Positions 9,400 through 17,741 of a stretch of DNA of 64,000 nt are shown piece by piece (the stretch's first letter is position 1; every line of letters begins with the position of its first letter). Source of the DNA: an uncultured Ardenticatenia bacterium (GTDB lineage: Bacteria; Chloroflexota; Anaerolineae; 4572-78; NAK82). The stretch is taken from NCBI GenBank assembly GCA_937127125.1, contig CAKZLO010000062.1, positions 1-64,000 on the forward strand, in the 5' to 3' direction. Below the pieces are notes generated by a model. The model was not told the DNA's origin and ran no database searches. It saw only the letters and a program-made list of their open reading frames with translations. The translations under genes were made by a program, and so were the position numbers.

Positions 9400-11631
9400 G
9401 TGCCTACTATCACAGATGTAGCTCGCCGTGCAGGTGTCTCGCCGGTCACTGTATCACGCGTACTGAATGGCACCGCACGCGTTAATCCAGCCACGCGCGA
9501 TGCAGTAGAGCGTGCTATCGCTGAAATGGGCTATGTGCCTAATGTTGTGGCGCGCAATTTGCGCTCGCGACGTACCGGTATAGTTGGATTGGTGCTACCC
9601 GATATAAGTCATCCTCTATGGGCGGCTGTTGCGCGTGGTGTGGAAGACGCAGTCCGCAGCCATGGTTATGCAGTTTTTCTAGGGAACACTGACGAAGACC
9701 CATCTAGGCAAGAGCAATATCTCCAAGCAATGCTGAGCCAGCGCGTTGAAGGAATAATTATCGCACCCTGCGAGGTGGACGTACACATTCTGATGCCGTT
9801 CTCCGAGCAGGGTATTCCGGTAGTAGCGGTGGATCGAACCATCCCTGGATGGGACATGGACACGGTCACTACGGATATGGCAGCGGGGGCACGCGCGCTG
9901 GTGCGTCATCTCTTGGCAGTGGGCCGTAGACGCATTGCGATGCTCTCTGGCCCTGTCGGTATTTCGTCTGCTAATGACTGTGTCGCTGGCTACTGCCTGG
10001 CACTCGAGGAAGCAGGTATCCCTATTGATCCACGTTTAGTACGACGTGGTGAGCTCCGTGTGATCCCCGGAGCGCATATGACAGCTCAACTGCTGGATGA
10101 AGACCTTCATGTGGATGCCATTGTGGCAGCCAACAGTGCTTTAGCGCGTGGTGCGCTGGAGGCGTTGCAGCAGCGTGCTTTACGAGTGCCCGATGATGTG
10201 GCTTTAGTTTGTTTTGACGATTCTGGATCACTGCCAACCTCTTTCCCTTTCATGACAATCGTGGCCCAGCCTGGCTATGAGTTGGGTAGCAATGCAGCTC
10301 AACTACTTTTCAGCCGTGTTAAAGGGAGGCAGCCTCTGCCTCCGCGTTGCATTGTATTGCCAACACGTTTGATCGTGCGCTACTCGTGCGGATACCACCT
10401 TAAGCAACGTGGCGAGCAAGTTCACTTGTCTCCGTCTACTCTGCATGCGTCGAACATTCAGGGTGCGCTGGTCAAACCTTTGAGTGATGCAGAGCGGCGT
10501 GCAGGGTATACTTGTCTCGGCTTGGCCGACATGCAGCTTCTACGGCAAACTCTTCGTCTCTCTGAGCATAACCGGCCCGATTCTACACGTCTATTGCGTG
10601 TCCTACAGCATCAAGATGCGGATCGAGTGCCTCATCTGCACCTTTGGGTAACAAGCCGCTCTGTATATGAATACGTGCTGGGTCGTGCACTACGCAACCC
10701 GGTGCAGAGCCAAATACCTGATCAGCCACCTGCAACACCTGAGGAGCAAGTGGAGTTCGCTGTGCGGCTGGGTATGGATGCGGTGGCCTGCGATTTCATT
10801 TGGCAACCGAACAACATCTTTGCAAGTTCCTCAAGTGGGTCGACGTGCTATGTAGGTGGCTCGGTGCGCCACTGGGGTGATCTTGACAAACTGGAATCTC
10901 CCCCTGTGCTGGCTGACCAGATAGACATGCTGGAGCGTTATTTGCGGGCCGCGCACGGAACAGGAGTTGGTATCATAGCCAGTTTTTCTTCCTTCTTTGA
11001 TTGTGCAATGCGTGCTGTGGGTGTGATAGAGGCACTCTATTTGTTTTATGACGACCGCCCTTTTCTGGAGGCACTAATGGATATCCTGCTCGAACATCAA
11101 GAGCGGGTAATGCGTGCCGTATGTGATCGCTTTGCCGGGGATCTGGCATTCATAGTGGTTAGGGATGAGATCGCCCATAACGTTGGTTTAATGATCCGCC
11201 CCGACATGTTTGAGGAGATTTTTGTGCCCCGTATGCGGCGGCTGATTGCACCTGCGAAGGAACATGGTAAGCTAGTTGGTCTGTATACGCGCGGACGCCT
11301 AGAGAAGGTTCTGCCAATCCTGGAACGCATCGGTTTTGATATTGTGTTGCCAATGGAGCCAGAGTGCAACGATCTGGTGCGTCTGAAGCGGCAATGGAGG
11401 GGTAAGATAGCTTTCGTGGGAGGCATTCCTCTCCCACTTTTGGCATATGGTAGCTGGGAGAAGATCGAGGAAACGGTCCGAGAGGCGTGTACCCAGCTCG
11501 CACCTGGCGGTGGCTACGTATTGGGCGCCAGCGGCCCCATCACAGAAGGAGTACCGCCTCAGAATGTGTGGGTGATGGCACAGGCAGTGCATCGATACGG
11601 AAGATATGTACGGACGGGCGAAGAAGCCTGA
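9400..11631 (+). CDS. LacI-family regulator fused to a UROD/methyltransferase-like domain
   Basis: This is one uninterrupted 743-aa frame with two modules. Residues 1-55 are a LacI helix-turn-helix and hinge (ITDVARRAGVSPVTVSRVLN; YVPNVVARNLRS). Residues 60-340 are the periplasmic-binding-like sensor domain typical of the family (GIVGLVLPDISHPLW). From about residue 400 to the end it matches the uroporphyrinogen-decarboxylase superfamily that includes corrinoid-dependent methyltransferases (GFDIVLPMEPE, APGGGYVLG, VPPQNVWVM, HRYGRY). The His/Cys positions expected of zinc-dependent members read YTRG near residue 629 and ASGP near the end, so zinc ligands look absent. GTG start with AGAGGAGGAAG upstream. 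A corrinoid protein follows. A sensory or effector-binding role for the UROD part is inference. Confidence 0.85.
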   Translation: MPTITDVARRAGVSPVTVSRVLNGTARVNPATRDAVERAIAEMGYVPNVVARNLRSRRTGIVGLVLPDISHPLWAAVARGVEDAVRSHGYAVFLGNTDEDPSRQEQYLQAMLSQRVEGIIIAPCEVDVHILMPFSEQGIPVVAVDRTIPGWDMDTVTTDMAAGARALVRHLLAVGRRRIAMLSGPVGISSANDCVAGYCLALEEAGIPIDPRLVRRGELRVIPGAHMTAQLLDEDLHVDAIVAANSALARGALEALQQRALRVPDDVALVCFDDSGSLPTSFPFMTIVAQPGYELGSNAAQLLFSRVKGRQPLPPRCIVLPTRLIVRYSCGYHLKQRGEQVHLSPSTLHASNIQGALVKPLSDAERRAGYTCLGLADMQLLRQTLRLSEHNRPDSTRLLRVLQHQDADRVPHLHLWVTSRSVYEYVLGRALRNPVQSQIPDQPPATPEEQVEFAVRLGMDAVACDFIWQPNNIFASSSSGSTCYVGGSVRHWGDLDKLESPPVLADQIDMLERYLRAAHGTGVGIIASFSSFFDCAMRAVGVIEALYLFYDDRPFLEALMDILLEHQERVMRAVCDRFAGDLAFIVVRDEIAHNVGLMIRPDMFEEIFVPRMRRLIAPAKEHGKLVGLYTRGRLEKVLPILERIGFDIVLPMEPECNDLVRLKRQWRGKIAFVGGIPLPLLAYGSWEKIEETVREACTQLAPGGGYVLGASGPITEGVPPQNVWVMAQAVHRYGRYVRTGEEA

Positions 11632-11754
11632 CAGAGCAATATTTCTTTCGTTGAACTGATTTTTGGATCGACAGGGGAGCATATAAGCAGTGTCCGCCTC
11701 CTTGTAGGCTTGACCTAATAAACAAAATCTTTGACAAGAAAAGGAGAAAGCAAT

Positions 11755-12390
11755 ATGAGTCTCGAAGGTATTTACGACGCAGTGTTGAACGGTGATGCCA
11801 AGAAAGCTGCTGCCGAGACGGAAGCTGCACTCAAAGCTGGTGTCAAAGCAGAGGACATTCTGCACAAGGCCTGCATCCCGGCTATGGCAGAGGTGGGTCG
11901 CCTCTTTGAGGAAGGTGAGAAGTTCGTACCGGAGATGCTTATCTCCGCGCGTGCTATGCAGGCGGCTATGAACATCCTGCGCCCTGAGCTCGTGAAGGCC
12001 GATGTCAAGACACTGGGCAAGGTGGTTATCGGCACAGTGCAAGGTGACTTGCATGACATCGGTAAGAACTTGGTCAAGATGATGCTGGAAGGCGCTGGCT
12101 TTGAGGTGTACGACTTGGGGGTGGACGTGAGTGCTCAGAAATTCGTGGAAACTGCCCGTGAGAAGAACGCTGACATCATTGGGCTTTCAGCGCTGCTGAC
12201 CACTACTATGCCAGGCATGAAGACAACCATTGAGACACTCAAGGAAACAGGATTGCATGGCAAGGTCAAGGTGATGATCGGCGGCGCTCCCATCACCCAG
12301 GATTACGCTGACGAGATTGGCGCCGACGGATATGCGCCGGATGCCAGCAGTGCTGTGCGCAAGGCAAAGCAGCTTTTGGGAGTGGCGTGA
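11755..12390 (+). CDS. Corrinoid (B12-binding) methyltransferase protein, MtbC/MtaC type
   Basis: The 211-aa protein has the two-part build of small corrinoid proteins of methyltransferase systems. An N-terminal helical cap (residues 1-85; PAMAEVGRLFEEGEKFVPEM) is followed by a Rossmann-like cobalamin domain with the DxHxxG motif DLHDIGKNLV, whose His is the lower axial cobalt ligand. Later come GLSALLTTTM and IGGAPITQDYADEIGADGY, also typical. In known systems it carries the methyl group between a substrate-specific MT1 and a UROD-type MT2. Here no MT1 (MttB, MtaB or MtbB type) is visible; only the LacI-UROD fusion lies 123 nt upstream. The ATG at 11755 is chosen over the track's TTG at 11731 because AAGGAG lies 8 nt before it. 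Confidence 0.92.
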   Translation: MSLEGIYDAVLNGDAKKAAAETEAALKAGVKAEDILHKACIPAMAEVGRLFEEGEKFVPEMLISARAMQAAMNILRPELVKADVKTLGKVVIGTVQGDLHDIGKNLVKMMLEGAGFEVYDLGVDVSAQKFVETAREKNADIIGLSALLTTTMPGMKTTIETLKETGLHGKVKVMIGGAPITQDYADEIGADGYAPDASSAVRKAKQLLGVA

Positions 12391-12477
12391 CGTTCTCGCC
12401 TCCGATTTTTCGCGTTCTATCCAGCTTCTGGCATTCAGTTGCTGTAACCTAGCTGGCAGAAAGCGAAGCCTATAGCA

Positions 12478-12515
12478 AACCCTTTCCCCTCTCCGGAGTC
12501 AGAGGGGGAAGGGTT
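12478..12515. terminator. GC-rich hairpin after the corrinoid gene
   Basis: AACCCTTTCCCCTCT pairs with AGAGGGGGAAGGGTT (14 of 15 positions) around an 8-nt loop, about 90 nt after the corrinoid gene stop. No T-run follows, so it may be an intergenic repeat of the CCCTCTCC type or a factor-dependent end rather than a classic terminator. Confidence 0.4.
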
Positions 12516-13146
12516 CGTCGGCAAACTGGTCCCAGAATGGGATATTGAGAAACAGGGCTGGGAAAATCGATCCAAGTTCTTGGGTGTATTGCCTAGCCGA
12601 TTACATGTGCCTTTGAAGTGGATCCCCACTGTCGCTGGTACCACTTGTAGCCGACTTCGATTTCGCTTCGGTCAGCAGGCTGATTTATCTCCAAGTTCTG
12701 GCCCACAGAGTTACATCTCCCTCAAAGAAAGAATGCTCCAATGAGCCATCACACTATCCTCTTCGAATCCAAGAGCGGCAACTGTTCTCCTTGTCCTCGC
12801 AGCTATAATTGGCCCCGGGGATCTTCGCTGGCTGAGATTTGCGTTGGACTGTTATTGAATAACTAGGTGGATTGCTCGTCGCTCGGCATTGTCACTCATC
12901 GTTATCGCTTGCCTTTCGTCCAGCTGGCTCACTCGATCCAGCCACTTCGCCTGACAGCACACCACTGACACATAGCCAGGGGATCATTCCTCCAAGGGGG
13001 TTCCGCGCGGTAGAACGCGATTTCTTGCATATGCAAAATTAGAGGAGTAAAATCCGCGCGCCACGGCAGTCGCATTGCCTGACAACCAATTACCGCGAAT
13101 CGAAATTCCCTTCTAGGTCGCGGATTGTGATTAAGCAGTGCGACGC

Positions 13147-13169
13147 GATCCTCACTATAGTGGGGGATC
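13147..13169. promoter_or_regulatory. Near-palindrome upstream of the DsbA-like gene
   Basis: GATCC-T-CACTATAGTG-GG-GGATC contains a perfect 10-bp centre flanked by matching GATCC/GGATC arms, 65 nt before the GTG start at 13234. It could be an operator or a leader hairpin. No convincing -35/-10 pair was found around it. Confidence 0.3.
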
Positions 13170-13233
13170 TCTCGTGACCTTGAAATGGCGTTAACCGAAA
13201 AACAACCTTTCCAAACCAGAGGAGAGGGCAAAA

Positions 13234-13947
13234 GTGAGCGGTAGGGGCAAGTCACCTTCTCAGGTGCACCATCAGCCAGTGAGAGAGAGACAAGGTGTCA
13301 CAAAGGCGCAGATAATCCTTGTGGCAGGCACAACAGTAGTGGCTGCTTTTCTGTTAATAGTGCTAAATAGCACTCAGTTGCGACAGGCAGGTGGGGGTGC
13401 ATTCTCCTACCCAATAGGGATCACACAGAGCGGCCATCCGTACAAGGGCCCGCCAGAGGCGCCTCTTAAGATGGAATTGTACTCTGATTTTCTGTGTGGA
13501 CATTGCGCCGAATTTGCCAGCGTATTGGAAGCGATCAGTACGGACTACATCCAGAAAGGTAAGCTGCAGCTCATCTTTCACAATTTTGCTTTCCTCACCC
13601 CGGAGTCAGTACAGGCTGCCCAGGCATCATTGTGCGCACTGGATCAAGGCCCAGCATACTTTTGGCGGTATCACGATCTTCTGTACACCAGTCGAGCGGG
13701 AGGTATGGCAGCCTACAGCAACGTCCGACTGAAGGCGTATGCCCAAGAGTTGGGTATGGATACGGAGGCTTTCAATCGTTGTCTCGATACGCACGCCAAA
13801 GCCGGTCAAGTGCAGGCAGATCTTTACGCAGGAATACAGGCGGGTGTTGAAGGTACACCCACTTGGTTTCTGAACGGCCAAAAACACGTGGGTTTTATGT
13901 CGGAAGACAAACTACGTAATCTGCTCGATAGTATGCTTTCTCAGTAG
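13234..13947 (+). CDS. Membrane-anchored DsbA-like thiol oxidoreductase
   Basis: The 237-aa protein has a short polar N-terminus, one membrane helix (about residues 24-44) and an extracytoplasmic thioredoxin-like domain. The CxxC active site is C88-G-H-C91 in DFLCGHCAEF, and the cis-Pro loop is GTPTWFLNG. CGHC matches DsbA/BdbD-type disulfide formers rather than reducing thioredoxins (CGPC). The VKOR gene 12 nt downstream is the expected partner that reoxidises DsbA with quinone. The GTG start has GAGGAGAGG upstream. Two further cysteines (near residues 131 and 190) could form a structural or regulatory pair. Role: making disulfide bonds in exported proteins. Confidence 0.88.
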   Translation: MSGRGKSPSQVHHQPVRERQGVTKAQIILVAGTTVVAAFLLIVLNSTQLRQAGGGAFSYPIGITQSGHPYKGPPEAPLKMELYSDFLCGHCAEFASVLEAISTDYIQKGKLQLIFHNFAFLTPESVQAAQASLCALDQGPAYFWRYHDLLYTSRAGGMAAYSNVRLKAYAQELGMDTEAFNRCLDTHAKAGQVQADLYAGIQAGVEGTPTWFLNGQKHVGFMSEDKLRNLLDSMLSQ

Positions 13948-13959
13948 TGAGTCGCACGT

Positions 13960-14433
13960 ATGAACACTTATAGCAGAACCAGTTCCGTTGTCCCTGCTTC
14001 ACCTGTGGTTGCGTGGCGTTGGTGGCTGATGATAGCACTCTCTCTGGCAGGCATCGGAGTGGCAGGCTATCTTAGCTACACGCACCTGTTCGAGTTACCG
14101 GTGATATGTGGCGCCTCGCAGGGATGTGATTTAGTCGCCCAGAGTGTCTATGCAAAAATGTTTGGAATCCCAGTTGCTGTTTTTGGATTGTTGGCCTATA
14201 TTGCCCTGCTGGTGCTGTTGGTGGCGCGGCGACGGGTAAGTGAAAACCTGGAAGCCTATGTCACGCTAGGTGTATTCGGAATATCACTTTTGGGTGTGCT
14301 GTTTTCTGCTTATCTGACTTACCTTGAGATATTCGTCATACTGGCTGTGTGTATGTGGTGTGTAGCCTCGGCGATTATTATGAGCGTCTTGTTTGTCCTG
14401 AGCATCTTGGAAATGAAATCGGTCACCCTATAA
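13960..14433 (+). CDS. VKOR family quinone-linked disulfide reoxidase
   Basis: The 157-aa protein has four to five membrane helices. The VKOR signature is complete: a loop cysteine pair in ICGASQGCDLVAQSVYAKMFG with the conserved Ser/Tyr region, GIPVAVFGLLAY, and a CxxC active site CMWC near residue 131 at the start of the last helix. Bacterial VKOR replaces DsbB: it takes electrons from a DsbA-like protein and passes them to quinone. It lacks the C-terminal thioredoxin domain found fused in some bacteria, consistent with the separate DsbA-like gene upstream forming a two-gene unit. Confidence 0.9.
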   Translation: MNTYSRTSSVVPASPVVAWRWWLMIALSLAGIGVAGYLSYTHLFELPVICGASQGCDLVAQSVYAKMFGIPVAVFGLLAYIALLVLLVARRRVSENLEAYVTLGVFGISLLGVLFSAYLTYLEIFVILAVCMWCVASAIIMSVLFVLSILEMKSVTL

Positions 14434-14506
14434 AGGGTGAGGTGTGTTCTTTCGCCAGTTGGGCGCCGAGACGGTGCCGAATGCCATTCTTACTGGAGGA
14501 AAAGTT

Positions 14507-14755
14507 ATGACTAAGATCATCTGTCGTGCAAGTGATTGCGTCCATTGGGACGAGGGCGTATGCTCTTCCGAGCAAATCACGTACGACCCTGACCGTGGAT
14601 GCCTCACCTACGAAGGCATTGAAGATGCAATGCTGGAAGACGACGAGGAGTGGGGAGAAGAGGAAGAAGAAATTCTCGATGAAGAACCGCTGGAATGGGA
14701 TGAGGAAGAAGAGGAAGAGCTCCTCGACGAGGACGAAGAAGACGACTGGGTCTGA
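14507..14755 (+). CDS. Small Cys-motif protein with acidic tail (DUF1540-like)
   Basis: This is an 82-aa protein starting at the ATG 14507, which has GGAGGA 7 nt upstream; the track's longer frame from 14444 has no such site. The N-terminal 35 residues hold four cysteines with DUF1540-like spacing (ICRASDCVHW, VCSSEQITY, GCLTYE), suggesting a small metal or disulfide knot. The last about 40 residues are almost all Glu and Asp with a few Leu and Trp. It follows the DsbA and VKOR genes by 73 nt and precedes a terminator hairpin, so it is probably cotranscribed. Function unknown; metal or cation binding is only a guess. Confidence 0.7.
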   Translation: MTKIICRASDCVHWDEGVCSSEQITYDPDRGCLTYEGIEDAMLEDDEEWGEEEEEILDEEPLEWDEEEEEELLDEDEEDDWV

Positions 14756-14822
14756 CTTGGAGGTGCAGTTTCGCGGAGACCGGACTCACTCGGTCACAGG
14801 CATAAAACAAAGAATTTCGAGC

Positions 14823-14861
14823 ACAAGCCAGCGCGGTTTCGTTACCTTGCTGGCTTGTTTT
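14823..14861 (+). terminator. Rho-independent-type terminator after the DsbA/VKOR unit
   Basis: ACAAGCCAGC pairs perfectly with GCTGGCTTGT across a 16-nt loop, and the 3' arm runs into TTTTG. It lies 68 nt after the small acidic protein gene and before the start at 14898. Confidence 0.65.
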
Positions 14862-14897
14862 GTAATGGCATGCAAAGCAATCTCTGAGGCCTGGTAG

Positions 14898-16886
14898 ATG
14901 AGTGCGAATACGGCTGACTGGTTACTGGTGCATGGTACTGTAATCACTATGGATGCAACCCGACGCATCATCGCAGACGGTGCTGTGGCGGTGCGTGGTG
15001 ACAGTATTGTGGCAGTTGATACGGCTGCGAAGCTTACGGAGGAGATCGCGGCGGTAAATTCAGTAGACTGCACAGGGTGTGCTATTATCCCGGGACTCGT
15101 CAATGCGCATACCCATGCGCCTATGACGTTGTTGCGCAGTCTTGCTGACGACTTGCGGTTGGATGTATGGCTGTATGGCTATATGATACCCGTGGAGCGC
15201 GAGTTTGTCGGTGCAGATTTCTGTCGCGTGGGCACACTGTTGGCATGTGCCGAAATGATCCGCTCGGGAGTTAGCACCTTTGCCGACATGTATTACTACG
15301 AGGAAGAGGTAGCCTACGCCGTTGCTGAAGCTGGTATGCGCGCGATATGCGCTGAGACGATTCTCAAATTCCCTTCGCCAGATGCAACCAGCTATGAGGA
15401 GAGCTTGGAATATGCACGTGGCTTCATTGAGCGTTGGCGTGGGCACCCGCTCGTGATACCAGGGGTTGCTCCCCACGCTGCATATACTGTCACACCTGAA
15501 CTGCTGCGCGCGTCTGCCCGACTGGCTATCCAATATGACGTACCGTTACAGATCCATGTTGCCGAAACCAGTCAAGAGGTGGAAGACAGCCGCGCACGCT
15601 ATAATGTACCTATCGTTCCATGGCTTGAACGATATGGAGTGCTAGACACAAAGATGATCGCCATCCATTGTGTCCACTTGGAAGAGGGAGAGCTGCGAAC
15701 TTTGCAAAAGTATGGTGCAGGCTTGGTGCATTGTCCGAGCAGCAATCTGAAGCTGGCGAGCGGTGTCGCCAATGTCTATAAAATGATTAATCTAGGCTTG
15801 CCTGTGGGCGTCGGCACGGATGGGCCAGCATCGAACAACGATCTTGATATAGTAGAGGAGACTCGCTTGGCTGCTCTGTTGGCGAAGGGCTGCTTTGGCG
15901 ATCCGGTTGCTCTACCGGCGGCCTCTGCCTTCGCTATGGCCACCATCGAGGGAGCAAGAGCATTGCACTTAGCGCAAGCGATTGGCTCGCTCGAGGAAGG
16001 TAAACGAGCGGATATCGCTGTCGTGACGCTGGATCGCACGCACCAACTTCCTTCCTTCCACCACAACCCGGAGACTGTCTATTCGCGGCTGGTTTATGCC
16101 ACAAAGAGCACCGATGTACGTGACTTGATGGTCAATGGACGGTGGCTAATGCGCGAACGTCACCTGTTAACCGTGGATGAGGAGGTGCTGCACAAGGAAG
16201 CGCAGCGTTTTGCGCAGCGCATCGACTCCTTCCTGATTGCGCGTGAGGAGAATCTGCTCTCCAAGCTATTGGCGGTGGGTGGAGGGATTATGGCGCAGGA
16301 GATATATGAAGTGCAGGTCAAGGTGCGCCTTGATGACGTGCACTCGATGCGAGCCCGTATTGAGGGCATGAACTTAGGGATCAACCGTCCGTCAACGCGC
16401 AACCAGTTTGATACATATATGTTGTTCCGAGAGCGCGAACAGGGTCGTCTGCGTTATCGTGAGGATGAGATTCTGAATGCCGATGGAACGGTGCAAAGCG
16501 CCGAATACACCCTCACTTTGGTACTACCTATGTATGAGAAGGAGTACGATCATTCAGTAGTATTGACGCGCTCACGTTACACAGCGCCGGCTAATCGCAG
16601 CTTGCGCTTTTATCGGGAGTACTTCAAGCCGTATGAAGAGCGGCAGGTAGTGAAACATCGTTATCGCTTCCACATCACATACCGAGACACCGATTTTGCT
16701 GTAAACCTGGATGAGCTCATAACATCGAAAGGCAAGGGTCACTTCCTAGAGCTCAAGAGTCGCACGTGGTCGGCCCGTGATGCTGAACACAAAGCCAGAT
16801 TGATAGGGGAGCTGTTAGAGCTGATGGAAGTTGCATCTCACGACTTGGTCAAGGTCGAATATGTTGACCTAGTATGTGAGATATGA
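14898..16886 (+). CDS. SAH deaminase-like amidohydrolase fused to a CYTH domain
   Basis: A 662-aa frame with two modules. Residues 1-460 form a metal-dependent amidohydrolase of the 5-methylthioadenosine/S-adenosylhomocysteine deaminase group: NAHTHAP, PHAAYT, IHVAET, AIHCVHL, GTDGPASNND and the C-terminal beta strands (GKRADIAVV). It would deaminate SAH or MTA to the inosine form in methyl-cycle salvage. Residues 465-662 form a CYTH-like triphosphate-tunnel domain (YEVQVKVRL, a variant of ExExK; later basic and acidic strand motifs; HFLELKSRTW). An ATG at 16290 with GGAGG 6-7 nt upstream lies exactly at the boundary, so the CYTH part may also be made alone. The deaminase part is very sure, the CYTH call fairly sure. 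Confidence 0.85.
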   Translation: MSANTADWLLVHGTVITMDATRRIIADGAVAVRGDSIVAVDTAAKLTEEIAAVNSVDCTGCAIIPGLVNAHTHAPMTLLRSLADDLRLDVWLYGYMIPVEREFVGADFCRVGTLLACAEMIRSGVSTFADMYYYEEEVAYAVAEAGMRAICAETILKFPSPDATSYEESLEYARGFIERWRGHPLVIPGVAPHAAYTVTPELLRASARLAIQYDVPLQIHVAETSQEVEDSRARYNVPIVPWLERYGVLDTKMIAIHCVHLEEGELRTLQKYGAGLVHCPSSNLKLASGVANVYKMINLGLPVGVGTDGPASNNDLDIVEETRLAALLAKGCFGDPVALPAASAFAMATIEGARALHLAQAIGSLEEGKRADIAVVTLDRTHQLPSFHHNPETVYSRLVYATKSTDVRDLMVNGRWLMRERHLLTVDEEVLHKEAQRFAQRIDSFLIAREENLLSKLLAVGGGIMAQEIYEVQVKVRLDDVHSMRARIEGMNLGINRPSTRNQFDTYMLFREREQGRLRYREDEILNADGTVQSAEYTLTLVLPMYEKEYDHSVVLTRSRYTAPANRSLRFYREYFKPYEERQVVKHRYRFHITYRDTDFAVNLDELITSKGKGHFLELKSRTWSARDAEHKARLIGELLELMEVASHDLVKVEYVDLVCEI

Positions 16887-16913
16887 GACAGCATAACTGA
16901 GATACTCTTGACT

Positions 16914-17741
16914 ATGGAACGCGAGCGCCTGTACCGCACTGAGGCTCTTATCCTCCATCGCAGCGATTTTGGCGAGGCGGATCGCCTGTTGCACGTACTC
17001 ACTCCACATCTGGGACGTTTGCGCCTGCTGGCGAAAGGAGTGCGCAAGCTGAGCAGCCGCAAAGCTGGCCACGTGGAGCTATTTTCCCATGTCAACCTGT
17101 TGGTAGCTCGTGGATCGACGTTTGATATTGTGTCTCAGGCAGAGTTGTTGGAACCATTTCGCACGCTGCATGACAATCTCGAACGTGCTAGCATGACCTA
17201 TTATGTTGGTGAGCTGATCGTTCGTTTGACAGAGGAGCAGGATGAGAATGCTCCTCTGTTCTATCTGACGCTGGCCACGTTCGACCGGCTGTGTACCGCG
17301 CGCGATCCGCTTCTTGCTTTGCGTTACTTTGAGCTGCATGCCTTAGAACTGGCAGGCTACCGTCCCCAGCTCCATTTCTGCGTTGTCTGTCAACGGCGCA
17401 TCGAGCCGGTGGCCAACTTCTTCAGTGCGTCTATGGGTGGGGTGCTTTGCTCACATCATAAGGGGCAAGTAGAACAAGCAATGCCACTGACGTTGCATGC
17501 GCTTAAGGTGTTGCGTCATATGCAGACGCAACCGTGGGAACAGGTAGCTGTCTTGCGATTGAACTCGAATCTCCATATGGAGATCGAGACACTAGTGCAA
17601 GGCTTTATCGTCCACGTTTTAGAGCGACAGCCCAAATCGGTGGAGTTTATCCACCGCCTGCGCCGCGAGCTAAGAGAGAATTCGCTCAAGGAGCAGCTAC
17701 ATAAGACGCGTAACACAACCCAAGAAGGTGTGTCCTTATGA
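16914..17741 (+). CDS. recO: RecO DNA repair protein
   Basis: The 275-aa protein matches RecO. The N-terminal OB-fold has the typical [21 protein letters not shown] and [13 protein letters not shown] helical domain follows, then a zinc-binding element (FCVVCQRR ... [10 protein letters not shown]). RecO loads RecA on gaps and anneals ssDNA with RecR. The ATG at 16914 is preferred to the track's TTG at 16908. The stop overlaps the glyQS start by 4 nt (ATGA), so the two are translationally coupled. Confidence 0.93.
   Translation: MERERLYRTEALILHRSDFGEADRLLHVLTPHLGRLRLLAKGVRKLSSRKAGHVELFSHVNLLVARGSTFDIVSQAELLEPFRTLHDNLERASMTYYVGELIVRLTEEQDENAPLFYLTLATFDRLCTARDPLLALRYFELHALELAGYRPQLHFCVVCQRRIEPVANFFSASMGGVLCSHHKGQVEQAMPLTLHALKVLRHMQTQPWEQVAVLRLNSNLHMEIETLVQGFIVHVLERQPKSVEFIHRLRRELRENSLKEQLHKTRNTTQEGVSL

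Larger units (their letters stand above)
12391..13233. other. 843-bp spacer without a recognisable gene
   Basis: It contains the GC-rich hairpin at 12478-12515 and the near-palindrome at 13147-13169. The ORFs listed here (12435-12644 and 12929-13255, both minus) have no recognisable motif or ribosome-binding site, and I consider them chance frames. The rest shows no structure I can name. Confidence 0.5.

Noticed and set aside
11299-12054. 251-aa minus-strand ORF opposite the LacI-UROD end and the corrinoid gene
   Set aside because: It crosses two real genes on the other strand and has a Cys/His-rich composition typical of antisense frames.
12929-13255. 108-aa minus-strand ORF in the 843-bp spacer
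   Set aside because: It overlaps the start of the DsbA-like gene, has no ribosome-binding site and no recognisable motif.
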